Origin: a virus
Direction: 5' to 3' (one strand)
DNA length: 55,610 nt
IMG/VR virus record: IMGVR_UViG_3300043429_001367
Coordinates: 1 to 55,610 of that record
Shown here piece by piece: positions 16,402 through 24,053 of this stretch. Each line of letters begins with the position of its first letter. Position 1 is the first letter of the stretch. The translations under genes were made by a program, and so were the position numbers. The notes beneath the pieces were generated by a model. The model was not told the origin of the DNA. It made no database searches and saw only the letters and a program-made list of their open reading frames with translations.

Positions 16402-17351
16402 TCAAAAGGATTATTGTTACAGGTGACACCGATCGACCAATAGACCAGTTTGGAAACATTTCTTTTTTTTATAATATGCTCAAATTTCAAATCGAATATA
16501 AGACAGGGATCACTCCTGTTTGTGACGCTTCTCCAAGGAAAGGGCATCTTGATTTTGAGGAATGGCTTGAGCGGGAAGTCAGCCTGTCCTGGGAAGGTGA
16601 TGATTATGGCCAGACCGATCTTGTGATTGGTTTTGAACTTTCAAAGGCTCATGAACATTCACTTCGCTTGAGGGGCATTCCCTTTATCAGTTTTGATATA
16701 GATCCCATACGTTTCATGCCGGACTTGTGCATAAGGGTTCTCAGCAATTCGGATCACTTCATTTTCCCTGAGCAATGGTCGCTCGATCGGAGTCAGATTC
16801 AGTTTGAAGCGAACTGTGTCAAGGCATCAAAGTATTTTCAAAACGGTTCGCATTTTTCAGAAGGTTCGGTTCTTGTCATAGGACAGACCAGAAATGATCG
16901 TTCTGTCATTCATGATGGTCGATATCAATGGATCGGCGATTACTCTGAGACAATAAAGGATATGACGGGGTGCGGTGAAATTTATTATAAGGAACATCCC
17001 TATCATAAGGACGCCAGAGAAGTTTGCGGACTTTTGGGTGCTCATGATGTTTCTCAGTTCAACATCTATCGACTGCTTGCGACGGATCAGCTGTCTTGTG
17101 TCATGGGATTATCATCATCGGTTCTTCATGAAGCGGAGTATTTCGGCAAACTGACTCATGCCTTTCTTCCCTTGCACAAAGGAGTGATAACAGTTTCAGC
17201 CATGGATTTTTTGTCGATTTATTTTTGGAGCCAAGTCCTTTCGCAGGTCACACCATGCAATGACGACTATTATAAAGTGAATTATCGTGACGGAATGCTC
17301 AGGATTGGGCTTGGAACATATTGGTCTTATGATCTATTTTATAGGCAGTAA
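16398..17351 (+). CDS. Capsule/LPS-type glycosyltransferase-like protein
   Basis: A 317-residue protein. SVLVIGQTRNDRSVIHDGRY followed by IKDM...IYYKEHPYHKDAREV matches the signature of capsular-polysaccharide and Kdo-transferase-like (GT-B type) proteins, in which 'Q-x-x-x-D-x-S' and a 'K-x-HP' motif line the donor site; a late MGLSSSVLHEAEYFGK segment corresponds to the conserved 'S-S...EA...G' helix. It probably acts on host surface polysaccharide. The protein ends its operon before a strong terminator. Confidence 0.7.
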   Translation: MIKRIIVTGDTDRPIDQFGNISFFYNMLKFQIEYKTGITPVCDASPRKGHLDFEEWLEREVSLSWEGDDYGQTDLVIGFELSKAHEHSLRLRGIPFISFDIDPIRFMPDLCIRVLSNSDHFIFPEQWSLDRSQIQFEANCVKASKYFQNGSHFSEGSVLVIGQTRNDRSVIHDGRYQWIGDYSETIKDMTGCGEIYYKEHPYHKDAREVCGLLGAHDVSQFNIYRLLATDQLSCVMGLSSSVLHEAEYFGKLTHAFLPLHKGVITVSAMDFLSIYFWSQVLSQVTPCNDDYYKVNYRDGMLRIGLGTYWSYDLFYRQ

Positions 17352-17377
17352 TTCGGATTTCTGATTCTGTACTATGG

Positions 17378-17405
17378 GGAGTGCAGCAGGTCTGCACTCC
17401 TTTTT
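17378..17405. terminator. Terminator between convergent genes
   Basis: GGAGTGCAG (17378-17386), loop CAGGT, CTGCACTCC (17392-17400), then five T. It ends the rightward glycosyltransferase unit; the leftward gene ends 4 bases further on. Confidence 0.8.
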
Positions 17406-17408
17406 CGC

Positions 17409-18443
17409 TTAGAGATAGATTTCCTCTCCCGCTTCCTTTTCCTGATTTAAAAGCTCAGCGTTTCTTTTCTTGAGGCTTCCTTTGACCAGCATGTATTTTT
17501 TGAGCGTCCTTCCTGGACCATGCAGGCGATGTGCCCAGTAAGGCGGCTGCACAAAGAATTCCTTGCTGTAGAGCGGGTTCTTTTTAAAGCCAAAGCCGAC
17601 AAGAGTAAATTCCATCTGGCTCAGAGATTTGTCTTTTTTTACAGGTGTCTGGCTTGTCGGGGATTGATATTTGATTTCGTTCCGATAGGAACGCAGGTCG
17701 GGATTGCCTGAGTTGAGATAGATGAGAAGATTGCACATGATGCGAATATGCGGAAGAAAACCATCATCCTGCATTTCCTGGTGGATTTCCATCAACTCAT
17801 CTGACACAGGTCTTCTCAGGACAAACTTGGTATTGACGAACACGTCTTTCAATAGTTCTTCACCGTTGAAGGGCATGGTGCAGTAATTGAGGTGCCCTTT
17901 GCTGTCGAGCCATGCCAAGTTCAAAACCCTGTTCACGTTTTGAATTTCCCGATCAGAAAGACCGTTCATCATTTTGGTCCAGTCCTTCCCTTCGGCACCT
18001 AGATACTTTTCACCTGGACCGGAATAGAAGTAAAAACCATCATAGCTGTCCCCGCTTTGATCCTCTATTTTTCTCGGAAGGATACAGTAACCGCACATAT
18101 CATCAGGCAGGGCATTGGCTTGTATATTGCCGAGTGAGACTTTGGAGAAGATGTCAAAGAAATCATCGGAGATTTTAAACAGCTTTTGACCACTTGTCAT
18201 CCAGTGCGCGTGATTTGTGGCCATGGCTTTGAAGGGGAAATCAGTGATCATGGTTTGACAGATATCGAGCATGGTTTCATTTTTGATTTCTGTCAGGTCA
18301 AAAACGTGCCAGGGCTTTTGGGTTTGTTTGTTTATGATGGATTTGCTTACGGTATGAACGACATCATGAAGAACTGTTTTGGCGCTTGAAAGATCGCACT
18401 TCGCATCCCTGATTAGTTCTGGCAGTGTTTTTTCGATTCTCAT
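17409..18443 (-). CDS. Hypothetical protein with GPGR-type basic C-terminus
   Basis: A 344-residue protein from ATG 18443 (AGGGAT upstream; TTG 18461 rejected). The body is alpha/beta with no membrane segment. The C-terminal motif QPPYWAHRLHGPGRTLKKY resembles the 'RGHWRxQxYGPGRxxRR' tail found in several plasmid and phage proteins of unknown function. It is the last gene of a leftward unit. Not otherwise recognised. Confidence 0.75.
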   Translation of the reverse strand: MRIEKTLPELIRDAKCDLSSAKTVLHDVVHTVSKSIINKQTQKPWHVFDLTEIKNETMLDICQTMITDFPFKAMATNHAHWMTSGQKLFKISDDFFDIFSKVSLGNIQANALPDDMCGYCILPRKIEDQSGDSYDGFYFYSGPGEKYLGAEGKDWTKMMNGLSDREIQNVNRVLNLAWLDSKGHLNYCTMPFNGEELLKDVFVNTKFVLRRPVSDELMEIHQEMQDDGFLPHIRIMCNLLIYLNSGNPDLRSYRNEIKYQSPTSQTPVKKDKSLSQMEFTLVGFGFKKNPLYSKEFFVQPPYWAHRLHGPGRTLKKYMLVKGSLKKRNAELLNQEKEAGEEIYL

Positions 18444-18457
18444 CGGTATCCCTAATC

Positions 18458-18492
18458 CCAAAAAATAAACCCATGTTTATCGTCCATGGGTT
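18458..18492 (-). terminator. Rho-independent terminator (leftward)
   Basis: On the minus strand AACCCATG and CATGGGTT pair around an 8-9 base loop and are followed by TATTTTTT. It separates the leftward 18.5-19.1 kb genes from the gene at 17409. Confidence 0.65.
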
Positions 18493-18550
18493 CAAGTAGT
18501 AGGCTTAACATTTCGATCCAGCTGTTTGTATCGTGAGGTTGGGGGAGGAT

Positions 18551-18751
18551 TCAAGGGCTTTGCAGTTTTTTGATCAAAGGAGCGATCACAGGCATCCTGG
18601 CTCTGAGGCACTGGTTCATGTCCCATTCAGGCAGACATACCACCGCACCTTGACGCCACATCTGGTAATACCAAATGACCGATGAAACGCCTGTAATCGA
18701 GAGCGCAAAGAGGATCAAAAAAAGGACTACCAGCGCCAGCCTCGTTTTTTT
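18551..18751 (-). CDS. Membrane segment ORF without standard start; possible frameshift product
   Basis: The frame following a stop at the A9 run (18745-18753) is open for about 65 codons and reads TRLALVVLFLILFALSITG..., a clear transmembrane helix, then a soluble tail with two Cys ending QSP. No ATG, GTG or TTG precedes the membrane segment in this frame. It sits +1 relative to the upstream gene, whose frame-0 stop is at 18727. It could be made by slippage on the A9 tract, by a CTG start after ACGAGG, or the window may have a missing A. Confidence 0.4.
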   Translation of the reverse strand, partial: KKTRLALVVLFLILFALSITGVSSVIWYYQMWRQGAVVCLPEWDMNQCLRARMPVIAPLIKKLQSP

Positions 18752-19122
18752 TTAGAGGTATCGGCTTCAGGCTCCCAGTCCTTGTCAAGCTTTCGCATTC
18801 GCTCTGATTTCGATTCAATCGGGAGCACCTTGGGTTCAAGATGTCCGACGACAGGCGAAGGCTCAGGCTCATGTTTTGGACCTTCAGGCGTGACAAAAAA
18901 GACGGGTTCATTCTGGTGAGAAACTGTGGATTGATTTGCCGTGCCTTTATGTTCAGGCAATTTGATTGGCTTTGCGGACTGCAGCAGCTGAAGCTGAGTC
19001 CCCAGGTGGAACACCATTTCCACCAGTGCGGTTTCCCGGTGACTGTGATCATCGAGTTTGCTCAGAAGAAAATCGACAGCCGGATTCAGTCCCCGAAACT
19101 TTTTCAGTTCTTCGATTCTCAA
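18727..19122 (-). CDS. Hypothetical protein with A9 slippery tract near the stop
   Basis: A 131-residue protein from TTG 19122; GAGGGAG precedes by 7 bases. The N-terminal 60 residues are helical; the rest is a Pro/Glu/Lys-rich linker ending KKKRGWRW. Nine A encode the KKK just before the end, and shifting frame there leads into a transmembrane segment. The unshifted product is soluble. The shape (soluble domain, flexible linker, then membrane anchor) makes the frameshift reading attractive. Confidence 0.7.
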   Translation of the reverse strand: MRIEELKKFRGLNPAVDFLLSKLDDHSHRETALVEMVFHLGTQLQLLQSAKPIKLPEHKGTANQSTVSHQNEPVFFVTPEGPKHEPEPSPVVGHLEPKVLPIESKSERMRKLDKDWEPEADTSKKKRGWRW

Positions 19123-19167
19123 GGTTTTTCTCCCTCATGAGTTTTTTTAAGCTTAAGGGATATGCAT

Positions 19168-19200
19168 AAAAAAATCCCCAGCCAAAGCCAGGGATTTTTT
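19168..19200. terminator. Bidirectional terminator
   Basis: AAAAAATCCC and GGGATTTTTT pair around CAGCCAAAGCCA. A/T tracts on both sides make it active in either direction. Confidence 0.75.
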
Positions 19201-19394
19201 GAATCGGAGTCGTTTTCATGCACATTTCAATTTTACAACAAAGCTTTGAAACGATACCAAAAAAATTGCAAGCGAGTCATGTGCGGTGGTCTGACTTTCC
19301 AGATTTTTTTTAAAATCGTTCGTCCACGTTCATCAAAACCATTGCAAACATATTGATAATCCAAATCCATTGCCGACTCCGATTCAAAAAAAAT
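19194..19394. repeat. 200-bp module bounded by 18-bp inverted repeats
   Basis: TTTTTTGAATCGGAGTCG at 19195-19212 recurs inverted at 19374-19391. Inside lie a leftward 45-codon ORF whose SD is part of the right repeat, and a rightward 31-codon ORF (19219) whose SD is part of the left repeat. The left repeat merges with the terminator T-tract. It could be a small mobile or duplicated regulatory cassette. Confidence 0.5.
19233..19370 (-). CDS. Small basic hypothetical protein (45 aa)
   Basis: ATG 19370 with GGAG 6 bases upstream. Translation begins MDLDYQYVCNGFDERGRTIL and ends RFKALL, basic and aromatic. It is the only substantial ORF in the 19.2-19.48 kb gap. No family recognised; a modest-confidence small gene. 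Confidence 0.45.
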   Translation of the reverse strand: MDLDYQYVCNGFDERGRTILKKIWKVRPPHMTRLQFFWYRFKALL

Positions 19395-19483
19395 ACAAAA
19401 TACCCAAGTCACACAATTAACGAAAAGCTGCAAAACCGTTAATAACCAAAGTCACAAGTAACGAAATCATTCAAACATACAAA

Positions 19484-19966
19484 TCAAAGTTGTTTCGCTT
19501 TATCCAGCATTTCGAGGATTTCGTCAAGCGGGAGTGACTTTCTTTTAAGCAGCAGAACAGCGTCAAATTCACCATTCACTTCAAAGCGCTTCCATGCGCC
19601 AGAGCCGCCTGATTCCCTGACATGCTCAAGCAAACCCTGATTTGTCAGAAGGATGGAGTCTGCAAGTTTTTCTGAATCAGCGCCTTCCACGATCTTTTTG
19701 ATGTGCTGCATGGCTTTTTCACGATCCTCAAGGGTTCTGAAGAACTCATGGGACAACTTCCAGAAACGCCGATATTCTCTGAGGCTCAAAAGGCCGTCAG
19801 TAAATATGGCAATTCCGAAACTGACAAAGCAGCCAATCTTGGCGTATGTCGGTAAATCTGCGTGCGAGAGCAGAAAGGTTCCGAAAAGCACATAAAAAGC
19901 CAGCAGACCGATGAGCGATCTTTTTTTGATGCTGTAGATTTCGTGAAAGGCTTCTTCAGATGTCAT
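19484..19966 (-). CDS. Membrane protein with two N-terminal helices
   Basis: A 160-residue protein. Residues about 16-34 and 42-60 are hydrophobic (LIGLLAFYVLFGTFLLS, then IGCFVSFGIAIFTDGLLSL), giving a hairpin in the inner membrane with both ends cytoplasmic. The C-terminal 95 residues are charged and helical. It overlaps the upstream lipoprotein gene by 4 bases (ATGA). No family recognised. Confidence 0.75.
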   Translation of the reverse strand: MTSEEAFHEIYSIKKRSLIGLLAFYVLFGTFLLSHADLPTYAKIGCFVSFGIAIFTDGLLSLREYRRFWKLSHEFFRTLEDREKAMQHIKKIVEGADSEKLADSILLTNQGLLEHVRESGGSGAWKRFEVNGEFDAVLLLKRKSLPLDEILEMLDKAKQL

Positions 19967-20592
19967 GGCCGTCCTGGTCCGTTAGGGAAAATGGTTTGAT
20001 TTCCATCAGTGGTGGATTCGTCTTTTATCTCTTTCACATAGAGATATTTGTCAAGCTTGGCCATGATGTATTTTTGGCCTGAACACTTGTTAGTTGTTTT
20101 GCAGTTCCCTTTGATTTGAAACCAGCCTTGTTCCTTCTGCCGAATGAACTCAAGTTCATATACCTTTGGATCACCGTCATTTGGTGAGGCAGGTCCGGTG
20201 CAGTCCTGGACTTTTGGATAGTAGAACGTCAAATAGACGAACTTGTCCTTGAAGATTTCAATCCCAGGCATCCATGATGTCTTATCCTGATTGACTGAGC
20301 AGCGACCGATCCAGCGTCCCCATGACTGTTCAAGGAAAACCTCGGAAGGTTTTGGTGTTGGGGTTGGGACAGGAGTTGGAACGGGAGTAGGAACAGGAGT
20401 CGGCTCAGGCGCTGGTGTCGGAACGGGAGCAGGAGTCGGAGTAGGGGTTGGACTGGGTGTCGGCTCTGGATCAGGTTTTTGAATCGGATCGACACTGATC
20501 GGAATCGGTGTCAGAGGCTCCTTTTCCTTTTTCCTGCCAAGATCCTGTCCACACGCTGCAAACAGCAAACTGAAAATCAAAATGCGTTTCAT
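19963..20592 (-). CDS. Lipoprotein with Pro-Thr-Pro repeat stalk
   Basis: A 209-residue protein from ATG 20592 (AAGGAG upstream). Signal [20 protein letters not shown] has lipobox FAAC. After a Lys/Glu stretch come about 45 residues of Pro-Thr/Val-Pro/Ala/Glu repeats, a rigid surface stalk, then a roughly 120-residue domain with six Cys ([23 protein letters not shown]) suitable for disulfides. The repeat DNA (about 20350-20480) is imprecise and codon-varied. Probably displayed at the outer membrane; function unknown. Confidence 0.85.
   Translation of the reverse strand: MKRILIFSLLFAACGQDLGRKKEKEPLTPIPISVDPIQKPDPEPTPSPTPTPTPAPVPTPAPEPTPVPTPVPTPVPTPTPKPSEVFLEQSWGRWIGRCSVNQDKTSWMPGIEIFKDKFVYLTFYYPKVQDCTGPASPNDGDPKVYELEFIRQKEQGWFQIKGNCKTTNKCSGQKYIMAKLDKYLYVKEIKDESTTDGNQTIFPNGPGRP
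20143..20160. repeat. Dyad repeat, degenerate copy
   Basis: Core TGAACTCAAGTTCA (20145-20158) has perfect 6-base arms around CA, like the 18-bp dyads, but the outer bases differ (AA and TA). It lies inside the lipoprotein gene. It may be a weak member of the family. Confidence 0.45.
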
Positions 20593-20607
20593 CAAAAATT
20601 TTCTCCT

Positions 20608-20736
20608 TCATTCAATGATCTTTAAATCACGCTCATCAATGCATTTGAGACACGCGACCTTTTCCCCTTCGGGAATTTCCTTTTTTGTCCATTTGAGAAT
20701 CTTTCCGCAAAACCAGCAGACATAAAGTTTTTTCAA
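20608..20736 (-). CDS. Small zinc-ribbon protein (42 aa)
   Basis: TTG 20736 overlaps the upstream stop (TTGA) and has GGGAG about 9 bases before. The product begins MKKLYVCWFCGKILKW and contains a second pair CLKC, so CxxC-x(18)-CxxC is a likely zinc knuckle. A compact phage small protein that may bind nucleic acid or RNA polymerase; unknown. Confidence 0.6.
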   Translation of the reverse strand: MKKLYVCWFCGKILKWTKKEIPEGEKVACLKCIDERDLKIIE

Positions 20737-21101
20737 ACTGTTTTCTCCCAAAAAAATAAAGCTGCACAGCGATGTTCCTTTAGAGCAATGGAACCATTTC
20801 TTGGCTTTGATAAGTTGATGTCGCAGCTATAAAATTTTGGAATGTTGAGATTGCCCGTCTCAAGTTCCAAAAGATCGGAAACCCAGACTTCGATTGTTTC
20901 AAGACTTTCCTCTTTCATAAGTTGTCTCAGTTTTTTTTCATGCTGCTCAATCCTTGCTATGGATGCCAATTGCCAGTTTTCGTCGAGTTCCTGCATGGCC
21001 TGAAGCAGGGACATTGTTTCCTTGAATCCCAAAACTTCGTGACTTACATAAACTCTGCAGTGTTCGGTTAATGCCATAACACGCCCGGAATCGGACAACA
21101 T
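20733..21101 (-). CDS. Hypothetical helical protein
   Basis: A 122-residue protein from ATG 21101, with AGGAAGGAA upstream. Acidic and helical in the middle, ending KEHRCAALFFWEKTV. First gene of a leftward unit that continues with the 42-residue zinc protein. No family recognised. Confidence 0.7.
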   Translation of the reverse strand: MLSDSGRVMALTEHCRVYVSHEVLGFKETMSLLQAMQELDENWQLASIARIEQHEKKLRQLMKEESLETIEVWVSDLLELETGNLNIPKFYSCDINLSKPRNGSIALKEHRCAALFFWEKTV

Positions 21102-21221
21102 AAATTTATTTCCTTCCTGGAAAAATTATGATGATTGCAATTTCTAACCAGAAATCCATGCTGCGGTCAAAGCTTAAAAAAAAGATGAACAGGTTGGCGG
21201 GCTCTTATTCAGGATTCAAAC

Positions 21222-21272
21222 TGATCCTTGATGTAGATCCTGATTGTATACCTAATCAGATCCTGCTATAGT
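21222..21272 (+). promoter_or_regulatory. Promoter with overlapping repeat operators
   Basis: TTGTAT (21244-21249), 17 bases, TGC-TATAGT (-10 at 21267-21272). Around it GATCCT recurs three times with roughly 13-base spacing, and CTGATT-8 bases-AATCAG forms an inverted repeat over the -35. Repeated short operators beside a ribbon-helix-helix gene suggest autorepression by that product. Confidence 0.65.
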
Positions 21273-21297
21273 CAAACGCGCCAAAAGGAAGGGAGAA

Positions 21298-21522
21298 ATG
21301 ACCGTGTATAATCTGAAAATCAGTGACGATATGGCTGAGCGATTGAAGAGAAAAGCTGAAGCGAAGAACCTTGATCTTTCCGAGTATCTGAGAAATCTAA
21401 TCGCCTTCAGTGAGACGATTGATGATTATTCGAGCGAGGACACAATTCTTCTCATGCGTAAAAGCAAGGTTGATCATGAGCGGGATGTTCTCATTCCAAT
21501 CAAACACCTGAAACATGGTTGA
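21298..21522 (+). CDS. Ribbon-helix-helix (CopG-like) regulator
   Basis: A 74-residue protein. A short N-terminal strand (VYNLKISDDMAERLKRKAEA) followed by two helices with 'LDLSEYLRNLIAF' is the standard RHH DNA-binding fold; residues of the strand contact DNA in a dimer. The upstream promoter is full of short repeats, so autoregulation is likely. It overlaps the next gene by 8 bases. Confidence 0.8.
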   Translation: MTVYNLKISDDMAERLKRKAEAKNLDLSEYLRNLIAFSETIDDYSSEDTILLMRKSKVDHERDVLIPIKHLKHG

Positions 21523-21793
21523 AACGATGAGTGAAGACCACAAGGACGGTGGTTCTCCAAGGCATCACATCACCGTCAGGGGCAATGCGAATTTCAGCAA
21601 TGCAAATTTCAGCAGTGCCTTCAGCGCAACAAAAGACTCATCACCTGTGCAGGCTGAAAAAGAAAGTCTTGTGCGGTTCTATATGAAAAATCCCGATAAG
21701 CTGCGGGATATGATGATCATACTGTTTTTGATTTACAGCATGCTGAAAGGCACTGACCTAAAGAGCATGATGGAGTTGATCAAAGGGAAATAA
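21515..21793 (+). CDS. Small protein with C-terminal membrane helix
   Basis: A 92-residue protein with a polar N-terminal half rich in Asn, Ser and His, and a C-terminal hydrophobic stretch (MMIILFLIYSMLKG). Start ATG 21515 overlaps the RHH gene; ATG 21527 is an alternative. It could be a tail-anchored membrane protein. No family recognised. Confidence 0.65.
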   Translation: MVETMSEDHKDGGSPRHHITVRGNANFSNANFSSAFSATKDSSPVQAEKESLVRFYMKNPDKLRDMMIILFLIYSMLKGTDLKSMMELIKGK

Positions 21794-22035
21794 TGATTGG
21801 TTATATGTGCAATGTTTGCAGGCGTCAGACAGATTGGGTGGACGCAGTGATTGGGGATGTTGGACCAGAACCTTTGCCCAAAGGCTGGATGAGAATTGAA
21901 GTCTGTGTCGGTCCATATAGTTATAAGTTCTGGCATGTGTGCTCAGAGGACTGTCGAGCAACAATAAAAAACCCGGCTCTGAAAGCCGGGTTCATTAGTC
22001 AAGTTCTCAGGAGTTCGCTTACCGAACCTTTGTGA
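21793..22035 (+). CDS. Small CxxC protein running through a terminator
   Basis: An 80-residue protein with CNVC near the N-terminus and CSEDC in the middle, a probable zinc site. Its start overlaps the previous stop (TAATG). The last 25 codons read through a hairpin that terminates the convergent lipoprotein gene, and its stop lies inside that gene. The functional part may end near residue 60. Confidence 0.6.
   Translation: MIGYMCNVCRRQTDWVDAVIGDVGPEPLPKGWMRIEVCVGPYSYKFWHVCSEDCRATIKNPALKAGFISQVLRSSLTEPL
21963..21993 (-). terminator. Terminator of the collagen/C1q-like lipoprotein gene
   Basis: On the minus strand AACCCGGCT, loop TTCAG, AGCCGGGTT, then TTTTATT. The 9-base GC-rich stem with T-tract is strong. 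It is embedded in the 3' coding end of the opposing small gene. Confidence 0.8.
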
Positions 22036-22996
22036 TGGTCACGCTGTTATATTCAGCGCCGTTGCTGAGAAGGGTTGGGTCAGTGCTGCGGCTCATATAG
22101 ACCTTGATATGAACCGTGTCGCCAGGATTCAGTTCGACTGATTTTGCAGTCTCAGCCGAGCAGGTCAAGGTCACAGCAGGCATCGGGCTGTTCTTTTGCG
22201 ATACCAGAGTTCCGTTCACATAAATCGCAAGACCGCACACGCTACCTGCTGTCCAGGCGTAAACATCGGTTGTGATACCGGCTGTGATCGAATAAACACC
22301 TTTTTGCTTGGCTGTAAAGTCACCAGTGCTTGTGCTGTATTCCATCTGGTTATCATCAACAACATCATTGAAGATCAGTTTGTTCCAGCCTGTCGTAAAG
22401 TCAGTTGTGAGGTTATTGGTTTTTGCACGGATATAGCTTTCAGCGCCAACCGATCGGCTGAGTTCCTTCCAGCCATTTCCGATGCTCACAAATTCAAACA
22501 CGTCCCCAGCCATGGTTACGAAGTTCCCTTGACCTGAAAGTTTCAGGGTTGAGGAATGAGCGATGGTTGTGACGCCGGTAAAGTAAAGACTGATTTTCTT
22601 ACCGGCAGGCTGAGAAGCGATGGATGAAAGGTTTGCATCGGACACTTCCATATAGAGAGCATCAGCGTCCTCACCGGCTTCGCCAGCCGCACCTGCAGCA
22701 CCGGCTTCGCCTTGATCACCTTTGTCGCCTTTGTCGCCTTTGAGGGCTTCACGGTTGACAGCTTCAGGACTGAGTTCTGATTTCTGCCATTCCTTGGATT
22801 TGCAGACATAAAGAACGCCTTCTTCCTCAACCATGACCAGCTGGTTTTCGCGGGAAGGGTTACAGGCGGGCATGTCGGCTTTCAGTGCCACAGTGAAGGA
22901 ATTAGTGTCGTCGCTGGCCACTAATTCCGACGAACCTTGATCGGCACCGCACGAAATCAGAATCATACTTACGAGGGGTAAAACGATGGTTTTCAT
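22019..22996 (-). CDS. Lipoprotein with collagen-like repeat and C1q-like head
   Basis: A 325-residue protein. Signal MKTIVLPLVSMILISCGADQ with lipobox LISC. A short N-terminal segment is followed by a Gly-x-y run (KGDKGDKGDQGEAGAAGAAG), a possible trimeric collagen-like stalk. The C-terminal 140 residues (from ESYIRAKTNNL) show the C1q/TNF jelly-roll pattern: ...LIFNDV...GDFTAKQKGVYSITAGI..., LAIYVNG, LNPGDTVHIKVY, and the closing YNSVTITKVR. Such heads are common in phage tips and bacterial surface proteins and bind ligands as trimers. Lipid anchoring makes it a host-surface display protein. Confidence 0.85.
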   Translation of the reverse strand: MKTIVLPLVSMILISCGADQGSSELVASDDTNSFTVALKADMPACNPSRENQLVMVEEEGVLYVCKSKEWQKSELSPEAVNREALKGDKGDKGDQGEAGAAGAAGEAGEDADALYMEVSDANLSSIASQPAGKKISLYFTGVTTIAHSSTLKLSGQGNFVTMAGDVFEFVSIGNGWKELSRSVGAESYIRAKTNNLTTDFTTGWNKLIFNDVVDDNQMEYSTSTGDFTAKQKGVYSITAGITTDVYAWTAGSVCGLAIYVNGTLVSQKNSPMPAVTLTCSAETAKSVELNPGDTVHIKVYMSRSTDPTLLSNGAEYNSVTITKVR

Positions 22997-23080
22997 GATC
23001 AGACTCCTTTGAAATTCAGGATCGTTTATTTTGCCAGAAACTTGAGTTCTTTTTTGCGGCTTTGTTTTTTCCGACCAAAC

Positions 23081-23165
23081 TCACCGCACATAATACTTAT
23101 CGGTTCCCTTGATCAGAACTTGAGTCCCTTACTTAAAAGTAAGAATTGATAACCTATTGACCTAC
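23081..23165 (-). promoter_or_regulatory. Shared leftward upstream module, copy A
   Basis: Upstream of the 22996 lipoprotein gene. In leftward sense: TTCTTACTTTT...AGTAAGG, CTCAAG, then 23 bases to TATTATGTGCGGTGAGTTTGG. Copies upstream of 33422 and 30383 keep CTCAAG and the last block at the same distance. Probably a promoter plus activator site; TATTAT could be the -10. One GTGCGGT heptamer is in the block. Confidence 0.65.
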
Positions 23166-23225
23166 TTGCAATTCGGACATGGTCAAGCAACAATAGTCAA
23201 AATTTACCTGCAATGAGGCAAAAGC

Positions 23226-24053
23226 ATGATCTTCAAAGTGATGGTCAGAAATCGCTCATCCCTCCTTTCTGAGTCGGAAGTAAAAAAGGCTGTCAAGGCG
23301 GTTGATATTCAGCTGAGAAAGCACTTTGGTCCTGCGTGGAATATCGCTGCGACCTGTTTTCTGGAAGGAAAGGTGAGCCGGGAGCATCATGCTGTTATCG
23401 AGATTCAAAGCAATCCACAGGCACTCATCGAGGATGATGCGGCTGGATACCACGATTATGATGCCGTCATGCCGAAAGGTTATGTCTTTTTGTCGATAGC
23501 GAAGGAATCGGGTGATGCCTGGACGGTTATCCTGTCGCATGAGATGCTTGAACTTGTGCTAAACAAACACTGCAATTATTACGCAATTGGCAGGCATCCC
23601 CTGGACGGGAGAAAGAAGTGTGCGGTCTGGCTTGAGGCATGCGATGCGGTCCAGTGTCAGACCTATGAGATAGACGGGGTTGAGGTTTCCGATTTCCTAT
23701 ATCCGCATTATTTCACTCCCTTTGATGAATCGAACTCGCAAAACAATCACTGTGGCGACAGGCCGGTCGATTCCTTCGGTGTGACTGAAGGCGGTTATTT
23801 TGGCTACTTTGATTTTGATAAAAAGCGGGAATGCACGTTCTTTGCTGATGATGTCAGTGTCGAGCGTCATAAAATCAAAAACAAGGCAGGAGTGACAAGG
23901 CGCAAGGAAAGAGTGTCAAAAATTATTTCCGCGCATAAGCGGAATCTGTTTGACAAGTATCCCCTATTGTCTATTTCTGTCTTACAGATTTTTCTAACTC
24001 TGATTCTATTCGGGATAATGTACGCATGGCTTTTTTACGAATCTATGTTTTAG
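23226..24053 (+). CDS. Putative metallopeptidase-like protein with C-terminal membrane anchor
   Basis: A 275-residue protein. ILSHEMLELVLN carries an HExxE-like element, followed by VWLEACDAVQCQTYEIDGVE, then a YPHYFTPF segment; together these resemble a widespread bacterial family with 'SHE-x-LE ... D ... Y-x-I-G-V-x-VS-x-F-x-x-P-x-Y' of presumed metal-dependent function. The C-terminal 25 residues (LSISVLQIFLTLILFGIMYAWLF) are a single membrane anchor. It starts a rightward unit; the next lipoprotein gene overlaps it by 28 bases. Confidence 0.65.
   Translation: MIFKVMVRNRSSLLSESEVKKAVKAVDIQLRKHFGPAWNIAATCFLEGKVSREHHAVIEIQSNPQALIEDDAAGYHDYDAVMPKGYVFLSIAKESGDAWTVILSHEMLELVLNKHCNYYAIGRHPLDGRKKCAVWLEACDAVQCQTYEIDGVEVSDFLYPHYFTPFDESNSQNNHCGDRPVDSFGVTEGGYFGYFDFDKKRECTFFADDVSVERHKIKNKAGVTRRKERVSKIISAHKRNLFDKYPLLSISVLQIFLTLILFGIMYAWLFYESMF

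Noticed and set aside
19219-19314. Rightward 31-codon ORF inside the inverted-repeat cassette
   Set aside because: Good SD but very short and overlapping the leftward ORF on the other strand; mentioned only as part of the cassette.
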